From Enchytraeus crypticus (taxonomy: Eukaryota; Annelida; Clitellata; Enchytraeida; Enchytraeidae): a stretch of 64,000 bases of DNA. Where the stretch lies: assembly GCA_905160935.1 (NCBI GenBank), contig CAJHZI010000198.1:62001-126000 (forward strand). The letters are read 5' to 3'. The notes under the pieces were generated by a model. It saw only the letters and a list, made by a program, of their open reading frames with translations, ran no database searches and was not told the DNA's origin. The position numbers and the translations under genes were made by a program. Of the stretch, positions 1 to 11,681 are shown in pieces; position 1 is the stretch's first letter, and each line of letters opens with the position of its first letter.

Positions 1-223
1 GAATATTTCATTGGATATAAACATTTATTTATATCCATTGTTTTTACGTGGAACATTAAAAATGACTTTAAACCACGTACGGGTCCTCATAGATAAAATT
101 TCAATTGCACAAAAATACCAAACAGAATACAAAAACTATGGCGACAACGAGACGAAAACGATATTCTAATAAAAATAGTTAATTATATAAAAGTAATTTG
201 AAATTAATAACATGAAGACAAAC

Positions 224-2635
224 CCAAAATGCAAGAAATCTGATGAGGCAATGTGCGTAGTTTATTCTGAGACACATTCAGCTTGGTCAATGAGCTCAGT
301 CCATCAATAGTCAAAGGTAAACTTTGTAACTGATTCGTAGATATGTCCTACAATGCACAAAACAGATATAAGAATATTACAACGTTGAAATATTGTACAG
401 CTGAAAAAATATACCTTGGCTGAGACAATTGTAGTATAATAAAAATTACCAAAACTGACAAATGAAATTAAACAACACCAAAATTTAATTTAATTACAAT
501 TGAAATTACTTACACTTTTATAAATTAGATCTTTATAAAAGTTGGTAAAGCTAATGTTAACGTCAGTTTCCTCACACAAAAGCGATGTCAGTGACGGGCG
601 AGTCCAGGATATGAACCCTGCACACACAGCATTCAGCTATTTTACACACAGCATTTTATACACAGCATTTATTACACAGCATTCATTCAGATATTCAGCG
701 GTCGAATATCCTACCGATATTGCCACTGGCTCAAGCCATATGTGAAAGCTAGTGACAAAAAAATTAATTAATTACATATTAGCTGAATAAATTTTAAATG
801 TAACTGAATTACATACAAGTTCCTGTAGACTGTATAGATTGCAGATATCATTTGGCAATTGAGTTATATGATTATGCTGTATGTGTAGAATGAGCAGATC
901 TGTCAGTTTTGTTATGCAATCTGGAAACTTGTCCAACTCATTGTGACTGAAAATAAATGAAAAAGAACATTTTAGAAATTTTTAGTCACACAAAATACAC
1001 TGAAGTGAAGTCAAATGTAAGAAAGTTTATGAGACAAAAAATGAAAGGGTAAACAACACTGGCTTGCACCAGTGGTGATGTCGATAAGATATCCGACCGC
1101 GGATCAGTATGTGTGGGTTCAAATCCTGGGCTCGCCCGTCAGTTACATCACTTTCAAGAGATGAAACTGACGTTAAAATAGGCTTTTGCAGGTTTACAAT
1201 GACGAAAATTCAAATAGATATATACATGTAGACAGTAATTGATAAACTTGCTAGAATAGAATAATTAACCTTCCATCCATTCATGGTTAGATTAACTTCA
1301 GAGACAATTAGTAAATGTTAAATGTTAAGCATACAATTGCAGATTGTTAAAATGTTAAGCATATGATTGGTCCTCAGTATTTCTAAAATAAAATAAAGTA
1401 TACAATGTTAATAAAGAAATGAAAAATTTGCAATAAATTAAAATAAATTAATTAGATCAAAACTAGGCAATCACATTAAATCTCTATCAATATGCTTCAA
1501 TGTTGATGTTTTTCATATCCTATACCAAAATTTCTACCCATAGAAATTAAACAACTAGGAAAAAATATAGACACTTTAGAATGAAGCAATAAAGATTTCC
1601 ACACCTTATATTCAGCCGTCGAAGATTTTTTAATTCTGATATACTGTCTGGCACACTTGTCAGCCGATTATCATGAAGCTAATAAATAAAGAAGGCAATT
1701 ATTACAGCTGCAGTTAAACATATTCTCCTAACAATGTTAAACAAACATTTATCAAATTTTATTTGAAATTGATTTCTAGAATCCCTTCTGCATTACAATC
1801 ATTTAATAAATCAAAATAACAAACTTCAAATAAATCAGTATCACCAAGTTTAAAAGTGTAGAATATTGAATAGCCATTAAAGAACCATTGGGAATAGCCC
1901 TTCATATCTTTTGAATAAACCTGCGAAAAATGTTACATCTTAGAAACAAAATAATGCATGTTAAACAAAATCTGCTCAGTAAACGGTAGCTAAAATGCGA
2001 GCAGTGAATTTCTTCAGAATATCGTTAAAGATAAACTTAAACCACATTCCACATACCTTCCACTAGTTATACTTAAAAAGAGAAAAATGATAATGCTTTT
2101 AAAAATTTAAAACTTTTAATTTTAAAATTTAAAAATTTTTTACATTTTTAAATTCTATAATGAAGTAGAGAATTGCTGACAGATGTAAAGTATTTCTAAA
2201 GCATGGTATATACTGCGTAGATTATTATGTAACAATTATCAGATAATTTTATGACTCTTAGAATGCTGTCATTATTTTGGAGGTCCATTTGTAGTATAAG
2301 AACAATATATTTTTTCAGATACACATGTTCAGCATATATTCAACAAAAACAGCAAAAATTATTACAATTTGATTGTCATAATTAAAATATTAAAAAAATA
2401 AAACTAAGTCATGTTAGTAGGTGACAAGCACTGTCTGAGCACTTCAGTAACTTACGTCCAGAACAGTAAGAGCTGGCAGCAATCTTATATCAGAGGAGAG
2501 TTGTGTCAGTGCATTTGATGCCAGTATTAGCTTATTCAGATCAACTTGTTCCCACCACCTGTCATCTCCAGAGTCCATCGACACTGTCTTTCCAGCTTCC
2601 GGTGTATCTATGTTTATTCTCCATACTGCCTGTGG

Positions 2636-2712
<77 letters not shown>

Positions 2713-2848
2713 TTATAATAAAATATATATATATATATTTTTACTGAGTGCATTTTATTGTATATTGCTTGTTTTACCGTAACTGCTGTAAAGTATAGAG
2801 ATGCCTTAGCATGATATACTCTATTAAATATTAAACATTATAAACATG

Positions 2849-2922
<74 letters not shown>

Positions 2923-3672
2923 GTTTAACAAATCTAAAGCCTGTGTATAAGGGTTTTTATTTAGGTATTTTCGCACATGAGACCAAGAATGTTATAATTA
3001 TTGGCAAGTGCATTTAACCAACAAGTTAGTTATCACAGTCAAGTACTTTTACAATTATATAGTGCATGATTGTAGTTTTAAATACAATTATACACCAACA
3101 CCCAAGTATTCTAGCAAATCAATTTGTCGATTAACCGGGTGCTATTATATAGCTTTGTTGAATCAATGCTGGATTGACAAGTAAATCATACAGTCACAAG
3201 AATAAAGACATTTAGCATATAAATTAATCTAGAACTGCCATCAGACCTGTACAATTATGGCTCAACAACTAATTATGGGTGAGCAAAGAATATATGTACA
3301 CTAGAAAGAAATGTTTAGTGATACAAATTAATTACACAGAGACCAGTAGATGTCATTTGAATCAGTAAGAGTGCATTTCTGTTATAGTCTTTTATCAACG
3401 TCAATAAAAAAGTTGGACAGTGGACACAGCAAGATATAAACCAGCATAATCCTTCTAAATAAAACAAAACTACTGACTTAGTCAGCTTTTAATTCTATCT
3501 ATATACAAGTAACTACATCTTACAAACCTTCAGTTAGTGCCTTGTTAGACAAATTTAGTTGGCCAGATTTTCTGGCCTGCAGTATACAATTTGTAAGCCC
3601 AAGACCAGTGTTAGCATCAGGCTTAGCAGTAGCAGCTGCTGATGCTTTGTTGAACCTGCGTCTATCAGTCAT
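224..3672 (-). CDS. LRRC40: LRRC40 orthologue, N-terminal five exons (partial, runs off left edge)
   Basis: Leucine-rich-repeat protein of the LRRC40 family, presumably a cytosolic protein-interaction scaffold; its molecular role is poorly defined. Minus-strand exons are 3528-3672, 2456-2637, 1605-1678, 817-946 and 224-347, all with AG/GT borders and matching phases (1,0,2,0, last donor phase 1). They encode about 218 residues of a protein usually near 600. The N-terminus carries the family hallmark ARKSGQLNLSNKALTEVPQ at about residues 33-51, then VWRIN, the DRWWEQVDLNKLIL segment and RLLPALTVLD. At least four LRRs of type LxxLxLxxNxLxxLP follow. I chose the Met at 3672 (MTDRRRF) because family members start with a short basic N-terminus; an in-frame Met at 3702 is possible. 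Remaining exons lie beyond position 1. The intron 1 acceptor sits directly on a (TA)n tract. Identification is from recalled family similarity and is strong. Confidence 0.9.
547..742 (-). repeat. tRNA-derived SINE, family A, with internal expansion (LRRC40 intron 4)
   Basis: Reverse-oriented copy of family A. It has the tail gttaacgtcagtttcctc, the segment gcgatgtcagtgacgggcg, a B-box-like tgaaccctgc, and an A-box-like end near 715-740. Between the two boxes, at about 621-690, a short acacagcatt unit has expanded four to five times, which makes this copy longer than its siblings. Confidence 0.7.
1061..1190 (+). repeat. tRNA-derived SINE, family A (LRRC40 intron 3)
   Basis: Head agtggtgatgtcgataaga resembles a Pol III A box. 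gggttcaaatcctggg is a B box. The element ends in the conserved tail atgaaactgacgttaaa. Same family as 9169-9292, 10927-11040 and 50695-50822. Confidence 0.75.
2638..2707. repeat. (TA)n microsatellite adjoining LRRC40 exon 2
   Basis: About 34 uninterrupted TA units. On the minus strand the tract ends in ATAG exactly at the exon 2 border at 2637, so it occupies the place of the polypyrimidine tract. Confidence 0.95.
2849..2919. repeat. (TA)n microsatellite, LRRC40 intron 1
   Basis: A second, slightly interrupted TA tract about 140 bp from the first, in the same intron. Confidence 0.95.
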
Positions 3673-3904
3673 AATTCTATCAAATAACAAATTTCCTGGC
3701 AAGGTAACATGAAAACTATTAGGAAATTTTAGGTTAAATAATATATTCTGTGTTTTAGTTTATATTAGGTTCTTTTGTTGACAATGAATTGTTTACCCGT
3801 GTTGTCAAAAATTAAAAACCGAAAAATTTAATGCCTCATCCTAATCGTAACCCTAAAAACTTATAAAATTTAGTAAAATTTAAACAATAAAAGTGAGAAT
3901 AAAA
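3673..3904. other. LRRC40 upstream region
   Basis: AT-rich sequence immediately 5' of the LRRC40 start on the minus strand. No TATA box or CpG-rich core could be recognised. It should contain the promoter and 5' UTR, but nothing specific is visible. Confidence 0.4.
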
Positions 3905-4115
3905 CTTGAGAGTGCTACTGTCGTCCATAACAAAATTGAACACTATGGTACCAAATCCAATCTGATGAGCAGAGTGTAGGGTCCAAAAACGGTGCAAACA
4001 AAAATCCGGGAAATCAGTCCAGAGAGGGGGTATTATAGTGGAATGGATGTTTATGTGTTGGTCTCAGTTCCTGTGCAATGGGTGGATGCGAGAGGTCAAC
4101 GAGAAAAGCCTCAGT
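3905..4115. repeat. Interspersed repeat, family C
   Basis: Begins gagtgctactgtcgtcca and continues with accaaatccaatc, gagcagagtgtaggg, aaaaatccggg and gtctcagttcctgtgcaatg. These blocks recur in the same order at 20954-21150 and, more degraded, at 16449-16880, 26466-26600 and 54265-54380. No coding capacity or clear terminal repeats; class unknown. Confidence 0.75.
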
Positions 4116-6894
4116 TGAAAGCAATTTAAAATATGTTTTCATAGGATCGTAATATATTCAACCTGAATTCTCTTTATTGTGAATTGATATCTTTCTCCTG
4201 ACCAACCATATAGCTCATCTGCATAATAGATCATTGCATACTTTTAGAGACAAAATATGCATATATGGCCTAGCATTTCTTTGGCCTCTTCTAGTAAAAT
4301 AAATATTTTCATTTAAAATATTAAAAATGTAGAAACACTTCCATTATGTGTTCCTGACTTAGCAATTAAAGATTCAAGCTTAAAATGTATACATAGTGAA
4401 ATGATCATCTATAACAATGTTTCTTTTATTAGCCTCCTAAATGAAATTCCCTGCTTTTGAATCTTACCACAGAGATAGATCGATTATAATATAATTCTCT
4501 TTGACGGGAAATTTGTGTAGTTCTAAGTAGGCCTACTCACATGCTATATAGGCATATATCCGTTTTAAAGTTTTTGCACTGGCTATATAAAGTATAATTT
4601 ATAATAGCTTTTAACTGAGATATTGAATTATAAATTCTAACATAGTTGTGTATTCTAGTTTTTTTTACTTTCTGGGGTGTTTTTATGGAGATGCTGCTTA
4701 AGTCAACATTTATATTTTATGTTTTATTCCAAATGCCTTGACTTTCAATATTCATGACACTGATATGTATTCCATATCAAATCAAATCAAACTATTTTAT
4801 TTCAGACTCATATACAGGTCTATATAACAGAACAAGAGAAACTAAAGTGATTGTGGATGAAACTAGAAGAACTCTCTGAACGCAATCTACATAAACAGTC
4901 ATAAAAATAGTATATAGGCCTACTTAGTATTTTTTAATGCTATCAGAGTTCCAAACCCACTAGCTAATACATTAACTTAAATATGGATTATAAATGCAAT
5001 ACAAACACTAAGCAATAATAGTAATAGGCCTATATTGATATGGATCATAATAATTATAATTATATTTATGTATATAATTAGGCCCCTACAGCCAAAGCAA
5101 ATTAGCATTGCTAATCAACATATTGGAATTTGAAATCCATCTTTATTGAAAATTAGTTACAGAACTAGAGAAAAAATCCTGAAGACTGGGACACCCAAGT
5201 TCATCCAGCATCGAAGCTACACTATATCTATAGCCAAGAAAGTTTTTTAAACATTTAATTTGTTTAAACTTATATGGGTCCCTATAAGTGTCCTAAGCCT
5301 TGGGCTAACTCTGATTTTGCAACTATGGGCTATTAAATTATTTGCATTACATTGTACATGTATGCTTGCTTGAAAATCGGAAATTTAAATAAATAAATAC
5401 AGACTAAATCAAGTATCATTTACAATACAGTTTCGTTAATCTATGCCGTATAAGTCCTTCACCCCCTTTAGCTGGACAAAATTTACGTATCCTTTGAAGA
5501 AAGTGATGCATTCTGCTGTTGCTCGGTCTTTAAATTAATTACTCTTCCGAGACCTTTATAGGCCTACTGTAGACACAATGTTGCACACTTTACAGTAGAT
5601 TACAGTACCTCCTATAAGAATTCAGTTCATAAAAAGTAGTACATTTATATGATTTATTCTTAACTATGGCTACAATTACAGACTACGTAAATAATTTCGG
5701 TAAATAATCAAACTTCAGAACAGAATACGCTACAAACTCAAATGTTGGCCTATTACATACATATTCTTAGGAGCTGCATAAGAAAAAGCTTTCAAATAGA
5801 TCATCCTTCTGGGACAGGAGATTTTTCGTGTTTATGGTGGAATCGACAACCTTAGGTTGCCATGTACATGTACAATACGTACTCTATACAGAAATAAATT
5901 AGTCACTCATAGGGGTATCAGTGTAGGTAGGCAAACATGAAAAGATTCTTTCTGTATTTTATTTTGAGTTTTCAGTGGTTAGTGTGCAAATTGAGAGCTA
6001 GGGGAACGGTCAGAAATTTTCCGCCCCCCCCCCTTCCTGTAAAGTGTTTATAGGCGTAACCACAATCGAAAATCTGGGGAGACAATTTTTATGTAAAAAT
6101 TTCCTATTGGTAATAAGGAACTTTGTCTTTATTCAGTAGGCCTACACAATTAACATTACACCGATCATCTGCATTATAGGCCTAATGACATTGGGATGTC
6201 GTGATTTGACGGGGTTATATCAGAATAGTTCAGCAATTTTGCTACGAGAAAATTAGTAAATCAGAGTTAACAGCAGTATTTTTAAATCTCTCTCAGTGGA
6301 TACGTTATCAAATTTATTGAATGCCTTTTAATTATGCCTGAATAAAGAACAACTTTTTGCGGCATTGTGTTATATGGTCCCAAACACATTTTCTCTACTG
6401 TCATTCAGTTCTACAAATTCCTTCATATATCATGATTCATGAACTAACAGTTGCATGAGACGTCATAATGGACATGGCAGATAGCAACATCGTTCAGTCT
6501 AGGTTGTTATTGAGATTTTAAGGTACTTTTCTACCTCCCATTAGCTCGGTTAGCTGGCACTCTTCCGAGATTTGTAGACCTCACCCAACATCAGTAGCGT
6601 AGCATACAGTGTTTAACTACAGATGTCATTAATGAATACAATGGAAATATATCAGTGTACCATTCCATAGCTAGTGAAAGAGACAGTTGTTGAGTGATCT
6701 TGAAAACACGTTAAATTTTTTACATCAAAGAGGCATAAATTTCTTACATCAAATAGACATCAAATATGTTTGAACCTAAATTCTAGGGGGGCATTTGCTT
6801 GTGGATCTCCCTACTCGAAATTCTGGGGGACATGTTTCCCTGCCCCCCCCCCGATGTTTATTGGTCTCCTAGTATCCTAGTATCCATTATGAGC
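4116..6894. other. Intergenic AT-rich stretch
   Basis: No gene seen. It holds short C tracts near 6025 and 6842 and scattered taggccta motifs that occur throughout the window. The segment at 4770-4860 has a retrotransposon-tail look (repeated atcaa, then ttatttcagactcatatac), but no family could be assigned. Confidence 0.5.
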
Positions 6895-7080
6895 CCCTAA
6901 CAGAGGAACTGAGATGAATTGAAACCTCGTGGGTTCGAATCCCAGTCGCGCTGATCTGAGAGTAAAATCTCGGACATTCACTGTACTGGTTACACGGAAA
7001 TTGGACAAAATGGATTTAACATGTGGTCTTAAAAGTGATAGATATCAACGTAGTTGATCATTTCACTATAATGTGTGTTA
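6895..7080 (+). repeat. Interspersed repeat with tRNA-like B box, family B
   Basis: Contains gtgggttcgaatcccag (B-box or T-arm type), then gcgctgatc, aaaatctcggacattcact, actggttacacgg and gttgatcatttcactata. The same order is found at 9308-9537 and, reversed, at 16951-17180. Probably a SINE or a non-autonomous element with a tRNA-derived part. Confidence 0.7.
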
Positions 7081-7249
7081 TTATTTTTATTATTGAACGC
7101 ACCTCAGAAAAAATGAGAGTTTAAACTAAATATTAAATTAGTAGGAACTTTAACCAGAGTGATTGCCGTCTGTGATAATATTGCTTTAAACCTAAGCCAC
7201 GCAATCTAATGCATTACATTGCAAAAAAGCGACATATAAGATAGCTCTC

Positions 7250-7380
7250 TATCTCTCTTCTCCGCCTGTCTGTCTGTCTTTCTCTCTCTTTCTCTTTCTT
7301 TCTATCTCTCTCTCTCTCGCTGTCTCTCTGTCTCTGTTTTTATCTCTGTCTCTGTCTCTCTGCCTCTTTCTCTCTCTCTG

Positions 7381-7427
<47 letters not shown>

Positions 7428-7428
7428 G
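7250..7428. repeat. CT-rich microsatellite
   Basis: Imperfect tctctgtc and ctct runs ending in a pure (CT)n block at about 7390-7426. Open frames across it are simple Arg/Glu repeats and are not coding. Confidence 0.9.
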
Positions 7429-7469
7429 TGTTCTGCAAAGTGTCGCGTACATATTCAGAATCATGGGAA

Positions 7470-7690
7470 ACTACTTTTACTCTCCATAAAGAGCACTCCT
7501 TAAATTAACAAGTTAAATCCTTCACACAAGGCTATACAAGACTAAGCTTATCCCATAGCTTACTTAGCCTATGGCTTGGGAATATATGGTCTAGAGGTGG
7601 TTTCCCGTTGTCATCCTCAGTTCTAGCATAGTCGTCTTTTATGGCACGTGCAAGTAACAATTGGTCTATTCTTCAATGTCCCGGACACAA
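7470..7690 (-). repeat. Interspersed repeat, family D
   Basis: Reverse copy of the family seen best at 22977-23370. Shared blocks are ccataaagagcactcc, aaggctatac, a gggaaacca-type block and the Cys-Arg-rich looking cgtcttttatggcac region. Degraded and non-coding. Confidence 0.6.
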
Positions 7691-8054
7691 CACGGGACTA
7701 TATGTTATACGATATATTGCACTGTACCTTAATGTGTATCATCGTAATGATGAATAACCTCCGTCAGATTTATTATTTGTAGCGATTAAGGACCTGCAAC
7801 AAGTATCTGAATTGACACCTCTCTAAAGTACTCAGACTGTCTCGAGATATAATGTGACTAATAGAAAAGCAGCACAGTTTTAACTCAAGGGCAACATATC
7901 GAATCGGCAATTAGGAATCGGCAATATAGCGGTTTTATTTATGATAGGCTTGAACCTGTCCTGCTTCTTAATGGGTCATCGTGTCATAATGAAGTCTCTT
8001 CAAGATTTCTTTCTTTGCCTCTTCTAGTGATAGATGTATCGTGCTTGAAATCCC

Positions 8055-8062
8055 TATAAAAG
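8055..8062 (+). promoter_or_regulatory. TATA box of the FABP gene
   Basis: tataaaag lies 26 bp upstream of an initiator-like tcagca at 8081 and about 100 bp upstream of the FABP start codon. Spacing and context fit a focused Pol II promoter, as expected for a highly expressed lipid carrier. Confidence 0.7.
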
Positions 8063-8155
8063 CGACTCGCTAGACTGCAGTCAGCACACACTACATTTGT
8101 TGAGCAAAGAGCTTCAGTTCAGTTGTTGACTCGAGTCACAAAGAAATCAGTGAAA

Positions 8156-11100
8156 ATGGCCGCCTTCAACGGAAAGTGGAAACTGGTCAGCAGCGAGAAT
8201 GCCGAGGCATTCTTCAACGCCGTCAGTAAGTAGAAGTTAATCATATGTTTAGAGTCCAATTTATTAAATTACAAGACCAAGGTACATACACTTAAATACG
8301 TTCTACTTTAGCGTATATTAAAACACCATCGACTAAGAATTTAGTAACGTGACGTGGTTATAGCTTTACCAAACCTTAACGTTAGCTTTTTCGATTGGAA
8401 TATACTGGTTTTGAGTTAGTTTTTCAGTGCCTTCCGCATTTCTGCTTAGTCCCTTCTGCACGCACATTTTAAGATTCATTGTGGGATGTCCAGGACATTA
8501 CAGAATAAACTAACAATGAAAGTATAGTGTAATGTTTTATTTATTTACTGGTATCCACCTTAGCTAAACTGGGGTTCAAAGGAAGATGATAGTGATTTAG
8601 CGTAAGCGTGAATCCATGACTTACTGCTTCACTTGTGAGGCAGCCTAACGTAGACAGACCGTCAGACAGGTTAGAGGTCACTCCTCGACAATACGTTTCA
8701 TGGTTTGAGATTGGCCTCAGTCACAAAGTGGTGAATCACGAATACCCCAGCGGAATTCATTTTCCATACATCTATTATGACTCGTATTCAGATGGCATCA
8801 ACTTATTCTACAGAGATTCATTCTTGAAAGCGCATGTGCCGGATACTAAACTAGATGTAGATAGTGGTTTCTGACCTGCAAAGTGGCAAATCCAAGGTAC
8901 ATAATACATAGTCCCATTCACAGCCTGTTGTCAAGCTCCATGAAGAAAAACAAATGGATGAATAATTATACAGAAAATAATTATGAGTTAGGCCTATTCT
9001 GATTAGAAATATACGGTAATAATTTTTATGTTTTAAATTATATAATTTGTTGTCATTGAACATGTCAGGTGCTTGACGTCAGCTGTCAGATGCTGAGAGA
9101 ACACTAGCGAGATTGCCTATTTGTGTAACTGTTAACCTTAAAGCAAAGTACCCATAATTTCCATATCTGGCTGGAGCCAGTGGCGATGTCGGTAAGATAC
9201 TTGACCGCGGATCAGTAGGTGCGGGGTTCAAGTCCTGGTCTCGCCCGTCACTGACATCGCTTTCGAGTGAGGAAACTGACGTTAACCTTAGCTCTATTTT
9301 ATTCAGAATGTCTTAAAAGCGTAGGGGTAACGTCATGAAATTTTAAATGACAGATCCTGAGGTGAATTGAACCCACGTGGGTTCGAATCCCGGCCGCGCT
9401 GATCCGAGAATAAAATCTCGGACATTCACTGGACTGGTTACACGGAAAATAGAATATATTGTGTAACGGTTTAAACATGCGGTATTAAAAAGTGATAGAT
9501 ATCATCGTAGTTGATCATTTCACTATAATGCGTGTTTACTTTTTACATATTTGTCCTCAACCACTACCTTATGTTTGTAATCAGACGCTGCCGATGACTT
9601 CAAGACTCAGCTGCGCGCCCTGGCGGCCGAGCACAAGGCTAACCCAGGCGTGTACGTGGAGGAGATCAAGGTCGATACGGGCGCCAACACCATCCAGAGA
9701 ATCGTCTACATCAAGGGAGAGCTCAAGAAGGACTCCGGGGTCGTCAAATTCGGCGAAGAGGGGGAAGGAAAGTGCCACGGAAAGCCGGTAATTATAAACT
9801 CTGTCTTATTTTATAATTAATGGTTCTGAGTATATTTATTAAGGTTAGTAAATCTTATATTTAGAATTAAATGTATGCAGCATTTAGTTTTTCATATTAT
9901 ATCACACTCACACTTCGATCTCATAAGATGAGGTTCACCTTCAAAGCTTGAAGCAAGAAATTAATGGCATGTTATCAGTTGGAGTAATAATAATAATAAT
10001 AAAGGTTTAACGTCCGTTTCCTCATCCAAGGATGATGTCAGGGACGTCCCCAACAGCAGATCAATTCACCCAGACCAATCTGCGAAAGAAATGTGCTGAG
10101 GAGAAGTAAGGTCCGAAAATTAACAGAGTTATTGGTAATTTTACTTCTTTGCAAAGGAGTGCCAATTAAAAGGTATTCAGTTTTGGAGTGATTAACAGCA
10201 AGACGGTTAGCGCAAAACCAAGAATAAACCTTGTCTAGAATAGATGAGAGATACGCCAGTTTCTGATCGGATTCATGATTAGAAAAGGAAATATATAGTT
10301 GTGTGTCGTCTGCATAGAAATGAAAATTTATGGAAGACTGAGCAAGCAAGTAGCTAAGAGGAGTGATATATAAAGAGAAGAGCAATGGACCTAACACTGA
10401 ACCTTGAGGAACACCGCGTAGGAGGGGTAGTTCAGAAGAGCGATTTGACCAATAACAACCGATTGTGTGCGACATGAGAGATATGATTTGAGAAGGGAAA
10501 AAGCAGAATTAGATATGCCAAAGCAAGATTTAAACCTATTTATTAGGATGCCATGGTCAATTGTATCAAAGGCAGCAGAGAGATCTAGAAGAACCAAGGC
10601 AGAAACCTGTTTACTATTCATGGCCAAGCTAAGATCATTATGTATACGAAGAAGAGCGGTTTCAGTAGAATGGAGTATTAGCATAGCATCAGAGCAAAAA
10701 GATATACAATGCTAATTACTACTTTGGACTAGTGTGAATTGAATCTTTCATACTTAATACTACATTTATTTTAAATTTTGAATTTCAATATTTCTTAGCA
10801 ACTTTATTTCAGCAGATTTCCCAATGTTTATTGTTTCAATTCAATTGGCTTTTATCATATAAATTTAATGCAAAACTAAAGCCAAATGCAGCAGAATGCT
10901 GTAGGCCTGTGCATTTAATTATTTTTGCCGATAGTTTGTTGGCAAGTCGTTCGACTGCCGATCAGTACGTGCAGGGCTCAAAATTCGTGATCTCTCCGTC
11001 ACTGATATTCAATCGAGTAGGAAACTGACGTTAAACTAGGTTGTGTTTTGGCATGTTGACTATTTATGAATGCTTGCAGGCCAAGCTGAGAGTGGAGAAG

Positions 11101-11598
11101 GTGTCAGACACTAAGATCGTGCGCACAGAGGTCGGCGCTGACTTCAGCTCCACTTCTACTCTAGAGGTCACCGGAAACCAGCTGACACTGGTCAGTTTAA
11201 TTAGACTAGTACAAACTACTATTAACTATTAGTAATATGACTACTACTAAACGATTACTACTACTATTAAACTATTATAACTATGATTACAATTAAGCTA
11301 TTATTACTATGATTACAATTAAATTATTATTGTTACGATTGCTATTAAGCCATTATTACTATGATTACTATTTAGCTATCATTACTATACTTGCTAGATA
11401 AACTATTAGTACTACTATTACTATTAAGCTACTATTATTATGATTATTACTAAGCTATTGTTACTATCATTACTATCAAACTATCATTACAATCCTTACT
11501 AGTAAACTACTTCTACTAAAATTTCTAATATGCTATTATTAGATGATTACTATTAAGCTCTTATTGCTATGATTACTTTTAAACTCTACTCTTATACT

Positions 11599-11681
<83 letters not shown>

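Noticed and set aside
7249-7464. Arg/Glu-rich ORF
   Set aside because: Translation of a CT/GA microsatellite.
8635-8874. 79-codon ORF in FABP intron 1
   Set aside because: No recognisable domain, inside a well-defined intron, and no splice signals linking it to FABP exons.
9169-9292. True tRNA gene with B box ggttcaagtcc
   Set aside because: No acceptor-stem pairing; the same sequence with a LINE-like tail occurs at many other sites in the window.
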